NCBI RefSeq assembly: GCF_014641555.1
Contig: NZ_BMHY01000012.1
Coordinates: 82,989-131,005, forward strand
Source: Paenibacillus radicis (ex Gao et al. 2016)
GTDB lineage: Bacteria; Bacillota; Bacilli; Paenibacillales; Paenibacillaceae
Reading direction: 5' to 3'
DNA: 48,017 nucleotides
Position numbers and translations under genes: made by a program. This document shows, piece by piece, positions 1 to 8,883 of the stretch (the first letter of the stretch is position 1; each line of letters starts with the position of its first letter). Below the pieces are notes generated by a model. The model had not been told where the DNA came from and did no database searches. It saw nothing but the letters and a program-made list of their open reading frames with translations.

Positions 1-66
1 AACACATTCATCAATTCCGACACATTACGCGTAGTAACCCCTTCAAATGAAGCGCATAAAGCAATG

Positions 67-92
67 AGAGAGGTGAAAACCTCTCTTTTTTT
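67..92 (+). terminator. Rho-independent terminator of an upstream gene lying outside the window
   Basis: An 8-bp perfect stem AGAGAGGT/ACCTCTCT (67-74 with 79-86) closes a GAAA loop and runs into a T tract. It must end a gene transcribed from left of the window. Bases 1-66 stay open in one frame through the hairpin and have stops in the other two, so I cannot say which frame carries the end of that gene. Confidence 0.8.
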
Positions 93-141
93 ATAAATAC
101 TGTCGAATTTCAGGATTACATGCTGCGTTACATATTATGAA

Positions 142-181
142 TTGACAATTGTTGACCGATATAAAATAATAGGGTTATATA
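142..181 (+). promoter_or_regulatory. Candidate promoter for the chemoreceptor gene
   Basis: TTGACA at 142-147 is followed 17 bp later by AATAAT (165-170). An overlapping alternative is TTGACC (152-157), 18 bp, TATATA (176-181). Both are SigA-like and both lie about 100 bp before the gene. Which is used cannot be decided from the sequence. A SigD-type chemotaxis promoter was not obvious. Confidence 0.4.
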
Positions 182-273
182 ACCATACATAATAGGGTGA
201 AAGAACTAACCGCAAATGAGGTCTCTATCATCAATTGCACACAACGACAATCGTACAAAGGCGGTGTCTTCCA

Positions 274-2436
274 TTGAAAAATATGGGGAAGAAGAACAAA
301 GAAAAAAATACGACTTCTACCAGCAGTTTGAAAGCGCAAACATTAGGGGACAAGGGGGCAAGCCTTGCCAAGTCCAGTCTCAACGCACTGAAGGAGACAA
401 AGCTGACGAGTCCTGTAAAATCGGTAGGGATGAAGCTGTTTTTCATTATTTTTATCAGCATCATCGCGTGCGTACTTGCCGTGGGACAATTGGCCTACTC
501 GCAATCGAAGAAAATTGTAGAACGCAAGGTGTCAGAAGCGAGTTATCAGACGATCGTTCAAGCAACTGATAATTTAAATACGATTTTCAAAACGTACGAA
601 GACATCTCGATGCAAATTTTGATCGACAAGGATTTCCATAAGCTTGCCGAAAAAATAGCGGACAGCAAGGATGATTACACGACGTTTGAAGGCGTTAAGG
701 AGCTTGGGGATAAGCTGCAAAATTACGTAATGGGCAATGACGCGATTCTAGGCGTATATTTATTCCCGGTAGATCCGAAGGTAAAACTTGTAACAGCAGG
801 AAGTGCAAGCGCTTCAGCTGCGGAAGCTATGGTCGACAGTGAATGGTTCAAAGCGATACAAGAGCAGAAAGGAAGAACGTATTGGGTTGAGACGCAGCCC
901 GGCGGCTTCGGTACAGGCGACAAGCAGGCGACAATTGGCTTAGGGCGTCTAATGAATGACAGCAACTTGAGCAAAGCCCGCTATATGATTTTGCTTGAAA
1001 TCAGCCTCGACCGTATTCAAGAGCAGTATCGGGATATTCAGCTTGGCGAAGGCAGCCAAATCTCGATTGTAGATGAGAACAACAATTATATTGCAAACAG
1101 CGATGCCAGCTTGATCGGCAAACCGCAAAATATTAAGTTGCCTGAGACGGAAAATGACTCGTTGAAATTGAAGTCAACGTCAGGAGAAGATGTACTGGCT
1201 GCTTACGCACAATTTAAATCGATGAATTGGAAGCTGGTCGGGACGATCCCAGTGAAAGAACTCGTCAAAGATGCTGCAATTATTAATAAAATGACTTGGA
1301 TCACCGTCGGACTTGCTGCATTACTCGCTATCGCGATTGGCTTGCTCGTGATCCGTACGATTGCAATTCCGTTAGTTCAGCTGCGAAATCTGATGAACGA
1401 AGGGGAAAGAGGCAATCTGACCGTTCGTTCCGCGTTTAAGAAACGTCAAGACGAGATTGGCCAGCTCGGTGAGAGCTTTAATAAAATGATGACTCAAATT
1501 ACAGCACTCGCGAAGCAAACGACACTGTCGGCGGAAGAGGTTCTTGCTACGGCAAGTGAACTAACCGATGCGTCGAAAAAGACCGCTATATCTGCAAGAG
1601 AGATTTCGGTTGCAACGGAGGAAATTGCGAACGGTGCAAGCAGCCTTGCTGTTGAGGCCGAAAGAGGAAGCGACCTCACCGGCAACATCAATATGCAAAT
1701 GCGCACTGTAATGGACGCGAACGGAGAAATGGTGGAATCCGCTGGAGATGTGGAGAAAGCCAGTCAGCAAGGTACGGCTTATATGGGCGTTCTCATTGAG
1801 AAAACCGGAATGACAGAGGAAATGACCCGTTCGATGGTCGAGAAGGTTGACAGTCTGAAAGAAAGTACAGGCTCCATTGTAAAAATTCTCGACGTGCTGA
1901 ACAACTTGACGAAACAGACGAATATTCTTTCTCTCAATGCTACGATTGAAGCGGCCCGCGCAGGTGCGGCTGGCAAAGGCTTCATGGTGGTTGCAGACGA
2001 GATTCGCAAGCTAGCTGATCAATCGCGTCAATCGATCGATATCGTGGCTCAGATTACTGAAAGAATCAGCGGCGAAATCGAGGAAACTGTTCAAGTGCTG
2101 TCCGAAGCGTATCCTTTGTTCCAAGAACAGATCGGTTCTGTTAAGGAAGCAAACCAAATCTTCTTGACTGTACAGAGCCAGATGGGGCAATTTGTTCAAA
2201 AGCTTGATTCCGTCACCGGATCGATCGGTATGCTGGATCAATCGCAATCCGTACTTAGCGAAGCGATGACGAATGTCAGCGCCGTTGCCCAGCAGTCGTC
2301 GGCTACATCGGAAGAAGTGGCGTCTCTAAGTACAGAACAGCTTAGCATTAGTAATGGCTTGGTTAACTTGTCCGAGCGTCTGGACAGCGTATCCCGCCAA
2401 CTGAAAGATTCGCTTGCGAAATTTAAAATCGATTAA
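274..2436 (+). CDS. Methyl-accepting chemotaxis protein (transmembrane chemoreceptor)
   Basis: Membrane chemoreceptor that senses an extracellular ligand and controls the CheA kinase. In order: a long basic cytoplasmic N-terminus, TM1 at about 54-75, a ~260-residue dCache-like extracellular sensor, TM2 at about 340-362, a HAMP linker, then a coiled-coil MCP signalling domain. The hairpin tip (about residues 545-570) carries the conserved run NATIEAARAG. About 720 aa is usual for this class. The start is uncertain. I prefer TTG at 274 because AAAGGCGG lies 9 bp upstream; ATG at 283 and TTG at 235 are in frame but poorly spaced. It is monocistronic, followed by its own terminator. The ligand cannot be predicted. 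Confidence 0.93.
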   Translation: MKNMGKKNKEKNTTSTSSLKAQTLGDKGASLAKSSLNALKETKLTSPVKSVGMKLFFIIFISIIACVLAVGQLAYSQSKKIVERKVSEASYQTIVQATDNLNTIFKTYEDISMQILIDKDFHKLAEKIADSKDDYTTFEGVKELGDKLQNYVMGNDAILGVYLFPVDPKVKLVTAGSASASAAEAMVDSEWFKAIQEQKGRTYWVETQPGGFGTGDKQATIGLGRLMNDSNLSKARYMILLEISLDRIQEQYRDIQLGEGSQISIVDENNNYIANSDASLIGKPQNIKLPETENDSLKLKSTSGEDVLAAYAQFKSMNWKLVGTIPVKELVKDAAIINKMTWITVGLAALLAIAIGLLVIRTIAIPLVQLRNLMNEGERGNLTVRSAFKKRQDEIGQLGESFNKMMTQITALAKQTTLSAEEVLATASELTDASKKTAISAREISVATEEIANGASSLAVEAERGSDLTGNINMQMRTVMDANGEMVESAGDVEKASQQGTAYMGVLIEKTGMTEEMTRSMVEKVDSLKESTGSIVKILDVLNNLTKQTNILSLNATIEAARAGAAGKGFMVVADEIRKLADQSRQSIDIVAQITERISGEIEETVQVLSEAYPLFQEQIGSVKEANQIFLTVQSQMGQFVQKLDSVTGSIGMLDQSQSVLSEAMTNVSAVAQQSSATSEEVASLSTEQLSISNGLVNLSERLDSVSRQLKDSLAKFKID

Positions 2437-2458
2437 AAGAGCCCTTATATGATTACAG

Positions 2459-2489
2459 CCGTCCAGCCAGTTGGTTGGACGGTTTTTTT
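2459..2489 (+). terminator. Terminator of the chemoreceptor gene
   Basis: Ten-bp stem CCGTCCAGCC/GGTTGGACGG (one G-U pair), AGTT loop, then seven Ts. Confidence 0.85.
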
Positions 2490-2553
2490 ATGTGCAGACA
2501 AGGCGATACTGCATTTATAAGCATGATGCAGGATAGAAGCGGAGGATGCAGCG

Positions 2554-4416
2554 ATGGCTCGGCGTGCGGCAATAGTGGCAATACTGCTTACAATGGTGAT
2601 GGGACTATATATCATTCGATTGGCTTGGATTCAACTTGCGCCAGGCCCGCAGCATGTGTCTGCTGCAGCTGCTGCAGCAGCAAGGGGGAATTGGAAGCGT
2701 ATGTCTGTCGTCCAGCGGCAGCGGAGCTTGGTGCTGGATACGGGGAGAGGTGACTTTCTCGATCGCAGCGGCGAAGCTATAACCGGGGAGACGTATACGA
2801 CGTTGGCTCTGTTCCCGATCGTCGCAAGCTCACGAGGAGCTGAACCGGAGCTGCAGAAGCTTGCGAAACTGCTGGATGTCTCCGTAGCGGAATTGAGCGC
2901 AAGGTGGGACAGGCTGCGTGAGCCTGCTTTTTGGAGGCATACCGATGGCAAAGGGAATCCGCTCCGCTTAACTGAGCAGCAAGTGCAGCAGTTATCCCAG
3001 CTCAAGCTGCAAGGTATTAAAGCACTGCCGTACCGAAACCGATATATCGAAGGACATTTTCCGAAGCAAGCGATTGGCTATACAAGCCAGCATCCTGAAT
3101 GGCTGGAGACTGCATATCCGCAGGAGCTGGCGAGCGGCAAGCGTAAGCTGACGGATCAAGTAGGCGGCTCCGGTCTGGAAAAGTCTCTGGATAAATTAAT
3201 CCGGGGGATTGGAGCTACTTCGGTATCTTATTTTATGGACAGCCGCTTTCAGCCGCTTAAAGGGTTGGATTTGCGCGTGACGGAGCCTGGCAATAGCTAT
3301 TATCCGCTGCAAGTCGATACGACGCTTGATCTGGAATTGCAGAATCGGATTGAAGCTTATGCGGATGCGCAAGGGCTCAAAGAAGGGGCAATCGTAGTGC
3401 TGGATGCACAAAGCGCCGATATTGTGGCGATGGTATCTAGACCTGCTATGAAGTCGACGGAGCGCTTAAGCGAGGAGAACAGCAAGGCACTGATTAATCA
3501 TGCGCTTATTGCCGTTCCTCCAGGCTCGGTCTTCAAGCTAGTGACGGAGGCTGCGGCGCTGGAAGCAGGAGTAGCATGGGAAAATGAGAAATTCACCTGC
3601 AACGGTGAATATGGCAAATACGGCCTTAGCTGCTGGAAAAAAGGCGGGCACGGCCATCTGACACTCCGTGAGGGCTTGGCCCAATCATGCAATATCGCCT
3701 TCGCAACGATTGCTGAGCGTTTAAGCGCGGAGCAATTCGAGCATACAGCGGCCGCGCTAGGCATTGCGCGGCAAGTGGGCTGGCATGCGGAAAAGCCGTT
3801 TGGGCCATTCCGCGAGCCGCTTCGTCTGCTCGGCGAGGAAGAAGCCGGGCAGCTGTTCGTTCGCCGCAGCACTGCGGACGGCGAACAAAAACGCCTCGTC
3901 ATCGACGGAGGCGTTATGGCGCAAAGCGCTATTGGACAGCGTGACGTATTAATGACGCCGCTTCAGGCGGCGAACTTAGTCGTCACGCTATTGAATGGAG
4001 GGCGCGTGCTAGAGCCGCGCCTTGTGAGTGAGATCCGCTATGCCAACGGCCAGCGGATGGCGAAGCTTGCCGCGAAGCGGGCAGACGATGGGGGTGCCGG
4101 CCGGATTCACCCGGCTACCGCACGCGTGCTGCTTCGCGGAATGGAGGCGGTCGTTGACCATGGCACCGGTCAATCGATCCGCCAAGGAATTTGGACCGTG
4201 GCCGGGAAATCCGGCACGGCCGATGTGCTGCGAGTTGGTGCGCCAAGCGTTCACCAGTGGTTCACAGGCTACGGACCGGCGAAGTCGCCGCGTTATGCTG
4301 TTGCGGTGCTCTCGAAATATCGGCCGCCGGGAAGCTCAAATGAGGCGACCAAGCTTTTCCGCGGCGTTATGGACCTAATCGCCAAGATTGAGTCGGAGCA
4401 TGAAAAGAACGTATAG
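2554..4416 (+). CDS. Class B penicillin-binding protein (peptidoglycan D,D-transpeptidase)
   Basis: Cross-links peptidoglycan stem peptides outside the membrane. It has an N-terminal membrane anchor (about residues 5-25), a PBP-dimer/pedestal region (about 55-250) and a transpeptidase domain. The active-site triad is visible: SVFK with Ser325 and Lys328, SCN at 378-380 and KSGT at 552-555. There is no PASTA domain and no glycosyltransferase domain. The 620-aa size resembles B. subtilis PbpI or other monofunctional class B enzymes of sporulation or vegetative growth, but I cannot assign an orthologue. ATG at 2554 has GGAGG 8 bp upstream. The gene ends 20 bp from the convergent AI-2E-family gene, with no clear terminator between them. 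Confidence 0.93.
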   Translation: MARRAAIVAILLTMVMGLYIIRLAWIQLAPGPQHVSAAAAAAARGNWKRMSVVQRQRSLVLDTGRGDFLDRSGEAITGETYTTLALFPIVASSRGAEPELQKLAKLLDVSVAELSARWDRLREPAFWRHTDGKGNPLRLTEQQVQQLSQLKLQGIKALPYRNRYIEGHFPKQAIGYTSQHPEWLETAYPQELASGKRKLTDQVGGSGLEKSLDKLIRGIGATSVSYFMDSRFQPLKGLDLRVTEPGNSYYPLQVDTTLDLELQNRIEAYADAQGLKEGAIVVLDAQSADIVAMVSRPAMKSTERLSEENSKALINHALIAVPPGSVFKLVTEAAALEAGVAWENEKFTCNGEYGKYGLSCWKKGGHGHLTLREGLAQSCNIAFATIAERLSAEQFEHTAAALGIARQVGWHAEKPFGPFREPLRLLGEEEAGQLFVRRSTADGEQKRLVIDGGVMAQSAIGQRDVLMTPLQAANLVVTLLNGGRVLEPRLVSEIRYANGQRMAKLAAKRADDGGAGRIHPATARVLLRGMEAVVDHGTGQSIRQGIWTVAGKSGTADVLRVGAPSVHQWFTGYGPAKSPRYAVAVLSKYRPPGSSNEATKLFRGVMDLIAKIESEHEKNV

Positions 4417-4436
4417 CCGATGATAGTTAAGCCGTC

Positions 4437-5573
4437 TTACTCAGTTGGCTTTGGACCTGGAGGCGGCTCCGGTACGGGAGATACCAGGTCGAATTCATCC
4501 TGCGGCGTTCGAATCCAACGATGGAAGAAGCCTTGGTCATAAAGGGCTTTAATTAAAATGATCAGAATCGGCGATAAAATAACGCCTGCGATGCCAAACA
4601 GCTTGAGCGAAATAATCATGAAGGCAAGCATCGTGAAGGCAGAGACGCCAAGTGTATCGCCTGTTATTTTCGGCTCAAGAATTTGACGGGCTAGTACAAC
4701 AACCAAGAACAGCACGGAAACCCAAATGGCCAATGAAGTTTGTCCCACAATGAATAAATAAATGATCCAAGGAATAAAGATCGTACCGACACCGAGAAGC
4801 GGCAAAATATCGAAAATCGCGGCGATGACAGATATCATTAGCGCATTATTGACGCCAAGCAGAAGCAAGGATACGAAAATAACAATAAATGTTATGCTGA
4901 TCATTTTAGCCTGAGCTTTAATATATCCGGCAATGCCTTTGAATACATTTTCTCTAAGAAAGAAAAATGCTTTTTTGAACGTGTTTGGCGTTTTTTCATT
5001 CGCTGTTTTTTTCCACATTTTAATTTCAATGCTAAGGAAATAAGCGAGAACAACGCCGATGATCAGATTGAATAAAAAGGTGGAGAAGGAGGTAACGTAG
5101 CCGTAAAGACTCATGAACACCGTTTGAATGAGCTTCGGCAGTTTTTCGGTAGCGCTGCTTATGTATTCCGTAATTTTGACTACCCAGTCCTGTGGCAATG
5201 CTTCAATTCGCCCTTGCAAAAGACCGGTATTGCTGGCGATTTGATTTTCCAGTATTCTCTGATATTCAGGAAGCTTGTACTCAATGAAATCTTTCGTTTG
5301 ATCCATTATGACATAGGCCAGTCCGGAAAAAGCGGCCAACGCGACGATGGAAAATAAAAGAATGGAGATGCCGGAGGCAATCGATTTTTTAATGCCAATT
5401 TTATTAAGTCGCTTCGCAAGCGGCTCGATGCACATATAAATAATGAACGAGAAAAAAATAGGGGTTGCGATTTTGTACAAATAACTAAATGTCAGCATCG
5501 TAAGGTAGACTGTCAATGCAATTAGCGCGATGTCAAATGCAGTTCGCCAATATTTCTTGTAAAATGGCAGCAT
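4437..5573 (-). CDS. AI-2E family transporter / YtvI-like integral membrane protein
   Basis: Polytopic membrane protein of 378 residues with about eight hydrophobic segments. The long central soluble loop (about residues 90-150) is typical of the AI-2E transporter superfamily (TqsA, YtvI, YdbI and related). The C-terminus is a short Pro/Glu-rich cytoplasmic tail. The family includes an autoinducer-2 exporter, Na+/H+ antiporters and sporulation proteins, so the substrate is unknown here. It is transcribed convergently with the PBP and divergently from the polysaccharide deacetylase; the 170-bp divergent spacer has a 10-bp direct repeat, TGCCTATTTT, at 5641-5650 and 5653-5662. Confidence 0.85.
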   Translation of the reverse strand: MLPFYKKYWRTAFDIALIALTVYLTMLTFSYLYKIATPIFFSFIIYMCIEPLAKRLNKIGIKKSIASGISILLFSIVALAAFSGLAYVIMDQTKDFIEYKLPEYQRILENQIASNTGLLQGRIEALPQDWVVKITEYISSATEKLPKLIQTVFMSLYGYVTSFSTFLFNLIIGVVLAYFLSIEIKMWKKTANEKTPNTFKKAFFFLRENVFKGIAGYIKAQAKMISITFIVIFVSLLLLGVNNALMISVIAAIFDILPLLGVGTIFIPWIIYLFIVGQTSLAIWVSVLFLVVVLARQILEPKITGDTLGVSAFTMLAFMIISLKLFGIAGVILSPILIILIKALYDQGFFHRWIRTPQDEFDLVSPVPEPPPGPKPTE

Positions 5574-5753
5574 GAGCTTAACTCCTTTGGTTTAGTGGAT
5601 TCATATTTCCATAATGATTGTACTATAATTTTTAAACGACTGCCTATTTTAATGCCTATTTTCAAACACAGTATGTTACAATTAAACTTATCTGTGATTA
5701 ACGTGGGTGCAATAACCGCGAGCTTTAAAAATTAATAAACGGTGGGGAATAAT

Positions 5754-7160
5754 ATGGAGAATTTGCTGCTTGGGGCACTTTACTTCTTGACGTTCTATGC
5801 TTTCCTCCCTGCATTCATTAGTCGTACTTTCGGGTTTCGTGTTTTCAAAAAAGGTCATGTAGAGCGGGAAATCGCGCTCACATTCGATGACGGTCCAGAT
5901 CCCGAATATACGCCGAAGCTGCTGGATCTGCTTGCGAAATTCGATGCGAAAGCAACGTTTTTCGTCGTTGGCTCCCATGCAGAAGGACAGCCTGAGCTGC
6001 TCCGTCGGATGAAAGAGGAAGGCCATATTATCGGCATTCATAATTATGTTCATAAGTCGAATTGGCTTATGCGGCCCAAAACAGTGCGCAAGCAAATTGG
6101 CCTTACTTGTGATGTTATACGTGAGGCAACGGGTATCCGTTCCGGCTATTATCGGCCGCCTTGGGGAATCGTAAACGTATTCGATTTTGCAAGGCTGGGA
6201 CATTATCAAATCGTGTTATGGTCCGCATTATTCGGAGATTGGAACGCGAAGCTGGGTGCTGAGAAGCTCAAGTCTAAAATGATGAAAAAGCTGCGCCCGG
6301 GTGAAGTTATTTTATTGCATGATTGCGGCAGAACGCCGGGGGCCGATCCTACTGCTCCAGCCAATATGCTTCTTGCGCTGGAAGCTTACCTGCAGGAAGG
6401 GACGAAACGAGGCTATCGGTTCGTTGGTGTGGATACGATGATTAAGCTTACGGAAGAATCCAAAGGCAAGAAGCAGCAGTCTTGGTGGAAACGCTCGCTG
6501 ATTTCCATGTGGCTGCAGTACGAACGGGCTTTTCATTTTGTTTTCCGTTTGAAGCAGGTAGGGGAGAAAAACCCCGCCTTTCATTATCGAATCAAAAAAT
6601 ATAGCGGTCAATCTGTAGTGCTTGGCGGCAACGGCACGTTGGAAAAAGGTGATAAAATCGTCGAGCTGCATTTTGACAACCGCATGCTCTCGTCTATCGC
6701 TGCCAACTCCAAGTCGCCGGTCGTTACCGGCATTAAGATGTTGAGAGAAGTCGAGCATGCACTTCCTATGCTGGCCGATCAATTGGCGGAAGATCCGGAA
6801 GCAGAGAACGTCAGAGCCGTATACGGCGTTACGATGATACATCGCGGTGCCGACCGGTTAGGGTTCCATATTTTCCGGCTGCCGGACGGGCTATTCGCCC
6901 GCTCGACACGCATCTACTTACGCGTATTAATGAGGGTGCTGACTAAAAAGCAGAGCAATGAACGTGCCAGCGAGCGGAGAAGCGCTATCGATCCGCATAT
7001 GCTGCTCATGCCGATTAATCATATGATGACCTATGCGACTAGAGGGACAGCACTCGTGCATGAAGGCGCGAGAAGCCTCTCCGACGCCGTAGAACGAACG
7101 ATTCAGGCAGCTGTCGCGGAAGACCCTGCTCATGTCGGTGGAAGCACTTCGGTCATTTAA
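5754..7160 (+). CDS. Membrane-anchored polysaccharide deacetylase (NodB domain) with extra C-terminal domain
   Basis: Carbohydrate esterase family 4 protein that probably removes N-acetyl groups from a cell-surface glycan. An N-terminal TM anchor (about residues 4-24) precedes the NodB domain (about 38-240). All catalytic motifs are visible: TFDDGP with Asp45 as base and Asp46 as metal ligand, His96 and His100 in HNYVH, the RPPWG motif from Arg134, and LLHD with His189. The last ~200 residues are outside NodB and resemble the YkoP-like domain fused to some Firmicute deacetylases; that assignment is tentative. I chose ATG at 5754 because GGTGGGGA sits 5 bp upstream. An in-frame GTG at 5742 overlaps that site and is less likely. 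A terminator follows. Confidence 0.9.
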   Translation: MENLLLGALYFLTFYAFLPAFISRTFGFRVFKKGHVEREIALTFDDGPDPEYTPKLLDLLAKFDAKATFFVVGSHAEGQPELLRRMKEEGHIIGIHNYVHKSNWLMRPKTVRKQIGLTCDVIREATGIRSGYYRPPWGIVNVFDFARLGHYQIVLWSALFGDWNAKLGAEKLKSKMMKKLRPGEVILLHDCGRTPGADPTAPANMLLALEAYLQEGTKRGYRFVGVDTMIKLTEESKGKKQQSWWKRSLISMWLQYERAFHFVFRLKQVGEKNPAFHYRIKKYSGQSVVLGGNGTLEKGDKIVELHFDNRMLSSIAANSKSPVVTGIKMLREVEHALPMLADQLAEDPEAENVRAVYGVTMIHRGADRLGFHIFRLPDGLFARSTRIYLRVLMRVLTKKQSNERASERRSAIDPHMLLMPINHMMTYATRGTALVHEGARSLSDAVERTIQAAVAEDPAHVGGSTSVI

Positions 7161-7169
7161 TAGCAGACT

Positions 7170-7217
7170 AGACCTGCACGGCGGTGTTTTATCCGCTTCT
7201 TGGCAGGTCTTTTTCTT
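7170..7217 (+). terminator. Terminator of the polysaccharide deacetylase gene
   Basis: Eight-bp stem AGACCTGC (7170-7177) with GCAGGTCT (7203-7210), a 25-nt loop, then TTTTCTTTG. Confidence 0.65.
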
Positions 7218-7246
7218 TGTGCACAGGTCTGTGGTCGCTACAAGCC

Positions 7247-7440
7247 CCGGGTTCGCTGCGCGTTTCGGTTCATGCTGCCGTTCTTGATTCCTTTGTCTCA
7301 TCGCGTTCGCATGATAAATGGATAGAATCTTCAAAAAGTCAGCCTGAACTCGAAACGCTCCGCTCCCCCTGATTTTGCAACGAAGTCCTTGTACTAGCTT
7401 CCGGGTTCGCTGCGCGTTTCGGTTCATGCTGCCATTCTTG
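7247..7440. repeat. Intergenic palindromic repeat, one full and one partial copy
   Basis: A 38-bp segment at 7249-7286 recurs at 7403-7440 with one mismatch. The first copy extends to about 7370 and its outer parts are inverted (TTCGGTTCATGCTG against CAGCCTGAACTCGAA). It contains the words GGATAGAATCTTCAAAAAGTC, closely matched in the repeats at 32.2-32.8 kb, so this is a dispersed family. There is no coding signal. The non-coding stretch runs from 7161 to 7923. Between 7441 and 7923 I see only the 17-mer repeat described separately, and no gene with a ribosome binding site. Confidence 0.75.
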
Positions 7441-7507
7441 TATACTAATTAAAGTCCAACAGCAGAAATTTAAGTAATTAAACTTATCTTTCAGTACGTT
7501 GACTATT

Positions 7508-7694
7508 CAAAATGTAAAAGTGCAGGCTGTTGGCCGGTTTTTCGACGATTTATGGCTTCAAAATGCAAATGTGCAGGTTGATCAGTCTAAAAAGCTTTGG
7601 AACGGCCAAATGGAGCGGTTTCAAATGCACTTTTACATTTTGATAGCTGTTTTGGGCCATTTTGAGGGTAATCAACATGCACTTTTACATTTTG
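7508..7694. repeat. Four-copy 17-bp inverted repeat array (CAAAATGTAAAAGTGCA)
   Basis: The 17-mer CAAAATGTAAAAGTGCA is at 7508-7524. A copy with two changes is at 7559-7575. Exact reverse complements are at 7626-7642 and 7678-7694. The arms are nearly symmetric (51 bp and 52 bp between copies on each side), so the segment can fold into one nested hairpin. A frame of 93 codons crosses it, but it is repeat-derived and I do not call it. Confidence 0.8.
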
Positions 7695-7923
7695 TGCTGT
7701 CTAAACAGCCTCGAAAGCATCGAAGCCGCGAGTTGACAGCATCAGTTGTGAAGAAATTTATGAGGCTTATGGGGATATAGAAACCGCACCGTGCAACGGG
7801 AAAGGCGTGGTACGGAAGAGATTAGGTATACAAACTTCATAAATTCTTTCGTTTTTGTACCAGCCCTTCTTCATTTGCGTCCTGTAGTATGTCTCTCATC
7901 GGGACAACAAAGGAGCAAATCAA

Positions 7924-8883
7924 ATGAAGAAGACAATCATGTTAAGCATAGTAATCGCCATGACGGCAGGAATGATCTGGTTCAGCTGGGGACTTGTTTG
8001 GTCAGAGGGTCAGCACCAGCAGGTTTCTGCAGCCGGCACCAGCGCCTGGGAGAATAATAGACTTATTGCACATGCACTTGGCGGAGTCGAAGGCGCTAGC
8101 TATACAAATTCTTATGAGGCATTTATAACCAATTACACTAGAGGGTATCGTTTGTTCGAAGTTGATCTTGTTCAAACGACGGATGGGGAGCTTGTAGCCA
8201 GACATGATTGGTCGCACAGGCTGCAGCCGGATTTGGCTGCTCATCGCGGGCGAGACGTAACAAAGCTTCAGTTTGCAAACTCGCTAATAATGGGCAAATT
8301 CCATCCGCTTACACTGCCGGATATCTTGCAGCTAATGCAGCAATATCGTGATTTTAATCTAGTCTTGGATACAAAGGCAGGCAGTAAAGAGCAAATTCAG
8401 CAGCAGTTTACGCATTTAGTCAATGAGGCGCGCCGTACGGATCCTGCACTGCTCAACCGGATGATACCTGAAATTTTCAGCCCGGAAATGTATGACATGG
8501 TAATGGGAATCTATCCCTTTCCGAACAAGATGTATTCCCTTTACAAAACCGGCGCCTCCGCCAAAAGTATTGTGGAGTTTGCAAGAGACAAGCATCTGAC
8601 AGCCGTCGCTATGCCTGAATATCGTGTGTTTATCAATCCTAATTTAGTTCCAGAACTAAATAAGCTTGGAGTAAAAAGCTATGTTCACACCGTCAACAGC
8701 AGATCGGCTATGCAACTGTTGAACAGCCTCGGAGTACATGGATTTTACACGGATCAGGAAAAAACACCGGAGGAACTGATGGTTGCAGTAGCCTCCCCCG
8801 ACCGTTTAGGCATTTCAGGATACATTAGTTCCCGATTGGCAAGTATAAGCAATATCGTAATGAAGGTGAGAAATAATGGCTAA
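7924..8883 (+). CDS. GDPD/PI-PLC-like phosphodiesterase, membrane-anchored or secreted
   Basis: TIM-barrel phosphodiesterase of the glycerophosphodiester phosphodiesterase / PI-PLC superfamily, 319 aa. The N-terminus has one hydrophobic segment (about residues 4-24), giving a signal peptide or anchor, so the enzyme acts outside the cytoplasm. Recognisable family residues are His50 (IAH), Glu79 and Asp81 (FEVDL) and His94-Asp95 (RHD). The usual Arg-Gly after the first His is replaced by ALGG, so substrate specificity may differ from classic GlpQ. AAAGGAG lies upstream. Its last 8 bp overlap the response regulator (ATGGCTAA), so the three genes form one translation-coupled operon, and the enzyme may be an effector or signal processor of that system. 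Confidence 0.85.
   Translation: MKKTIMLSIVIAMTAGMIWFSWGLVWSEGQHQQVSAAGTSAWENNRLIAHALGGVEGASYTNSYEAFITNYTRGYRLFEVDLVQTTDGELVARHDWSHRLQPDLAAHRGRDVTKLQFANSLIMGKFHPLTLPDILQLMQQYRDFNLVLDTKAGSKEQIQQQFTHLVNEARRTDPALLNRMIPEIFSPEMYDMVMGIYPFPNKMYSLYKTGASAKSIVEFARDKHLTAVAMPEYRVFINPNLVPELNKLGVKSYVHTVNSRSAMQLLNSLGVHGFYTDQEKTPEELMVAVASPDRLGISGYISSRLASISNIVMKVRNNG

Noticed and set aside
216..569. 117-codon frame overlapping the chemoreceptor start
   Set aside because: Out of frame with the conserved MCP, low-complexity and without a ribosome site of its own.
7499..7780. 93-codon frame across the 17-mer array
   Set aside because: Composed of repeat DNA, with no proper ribosome site; the repeats occur in both orientations, which argues against coding.
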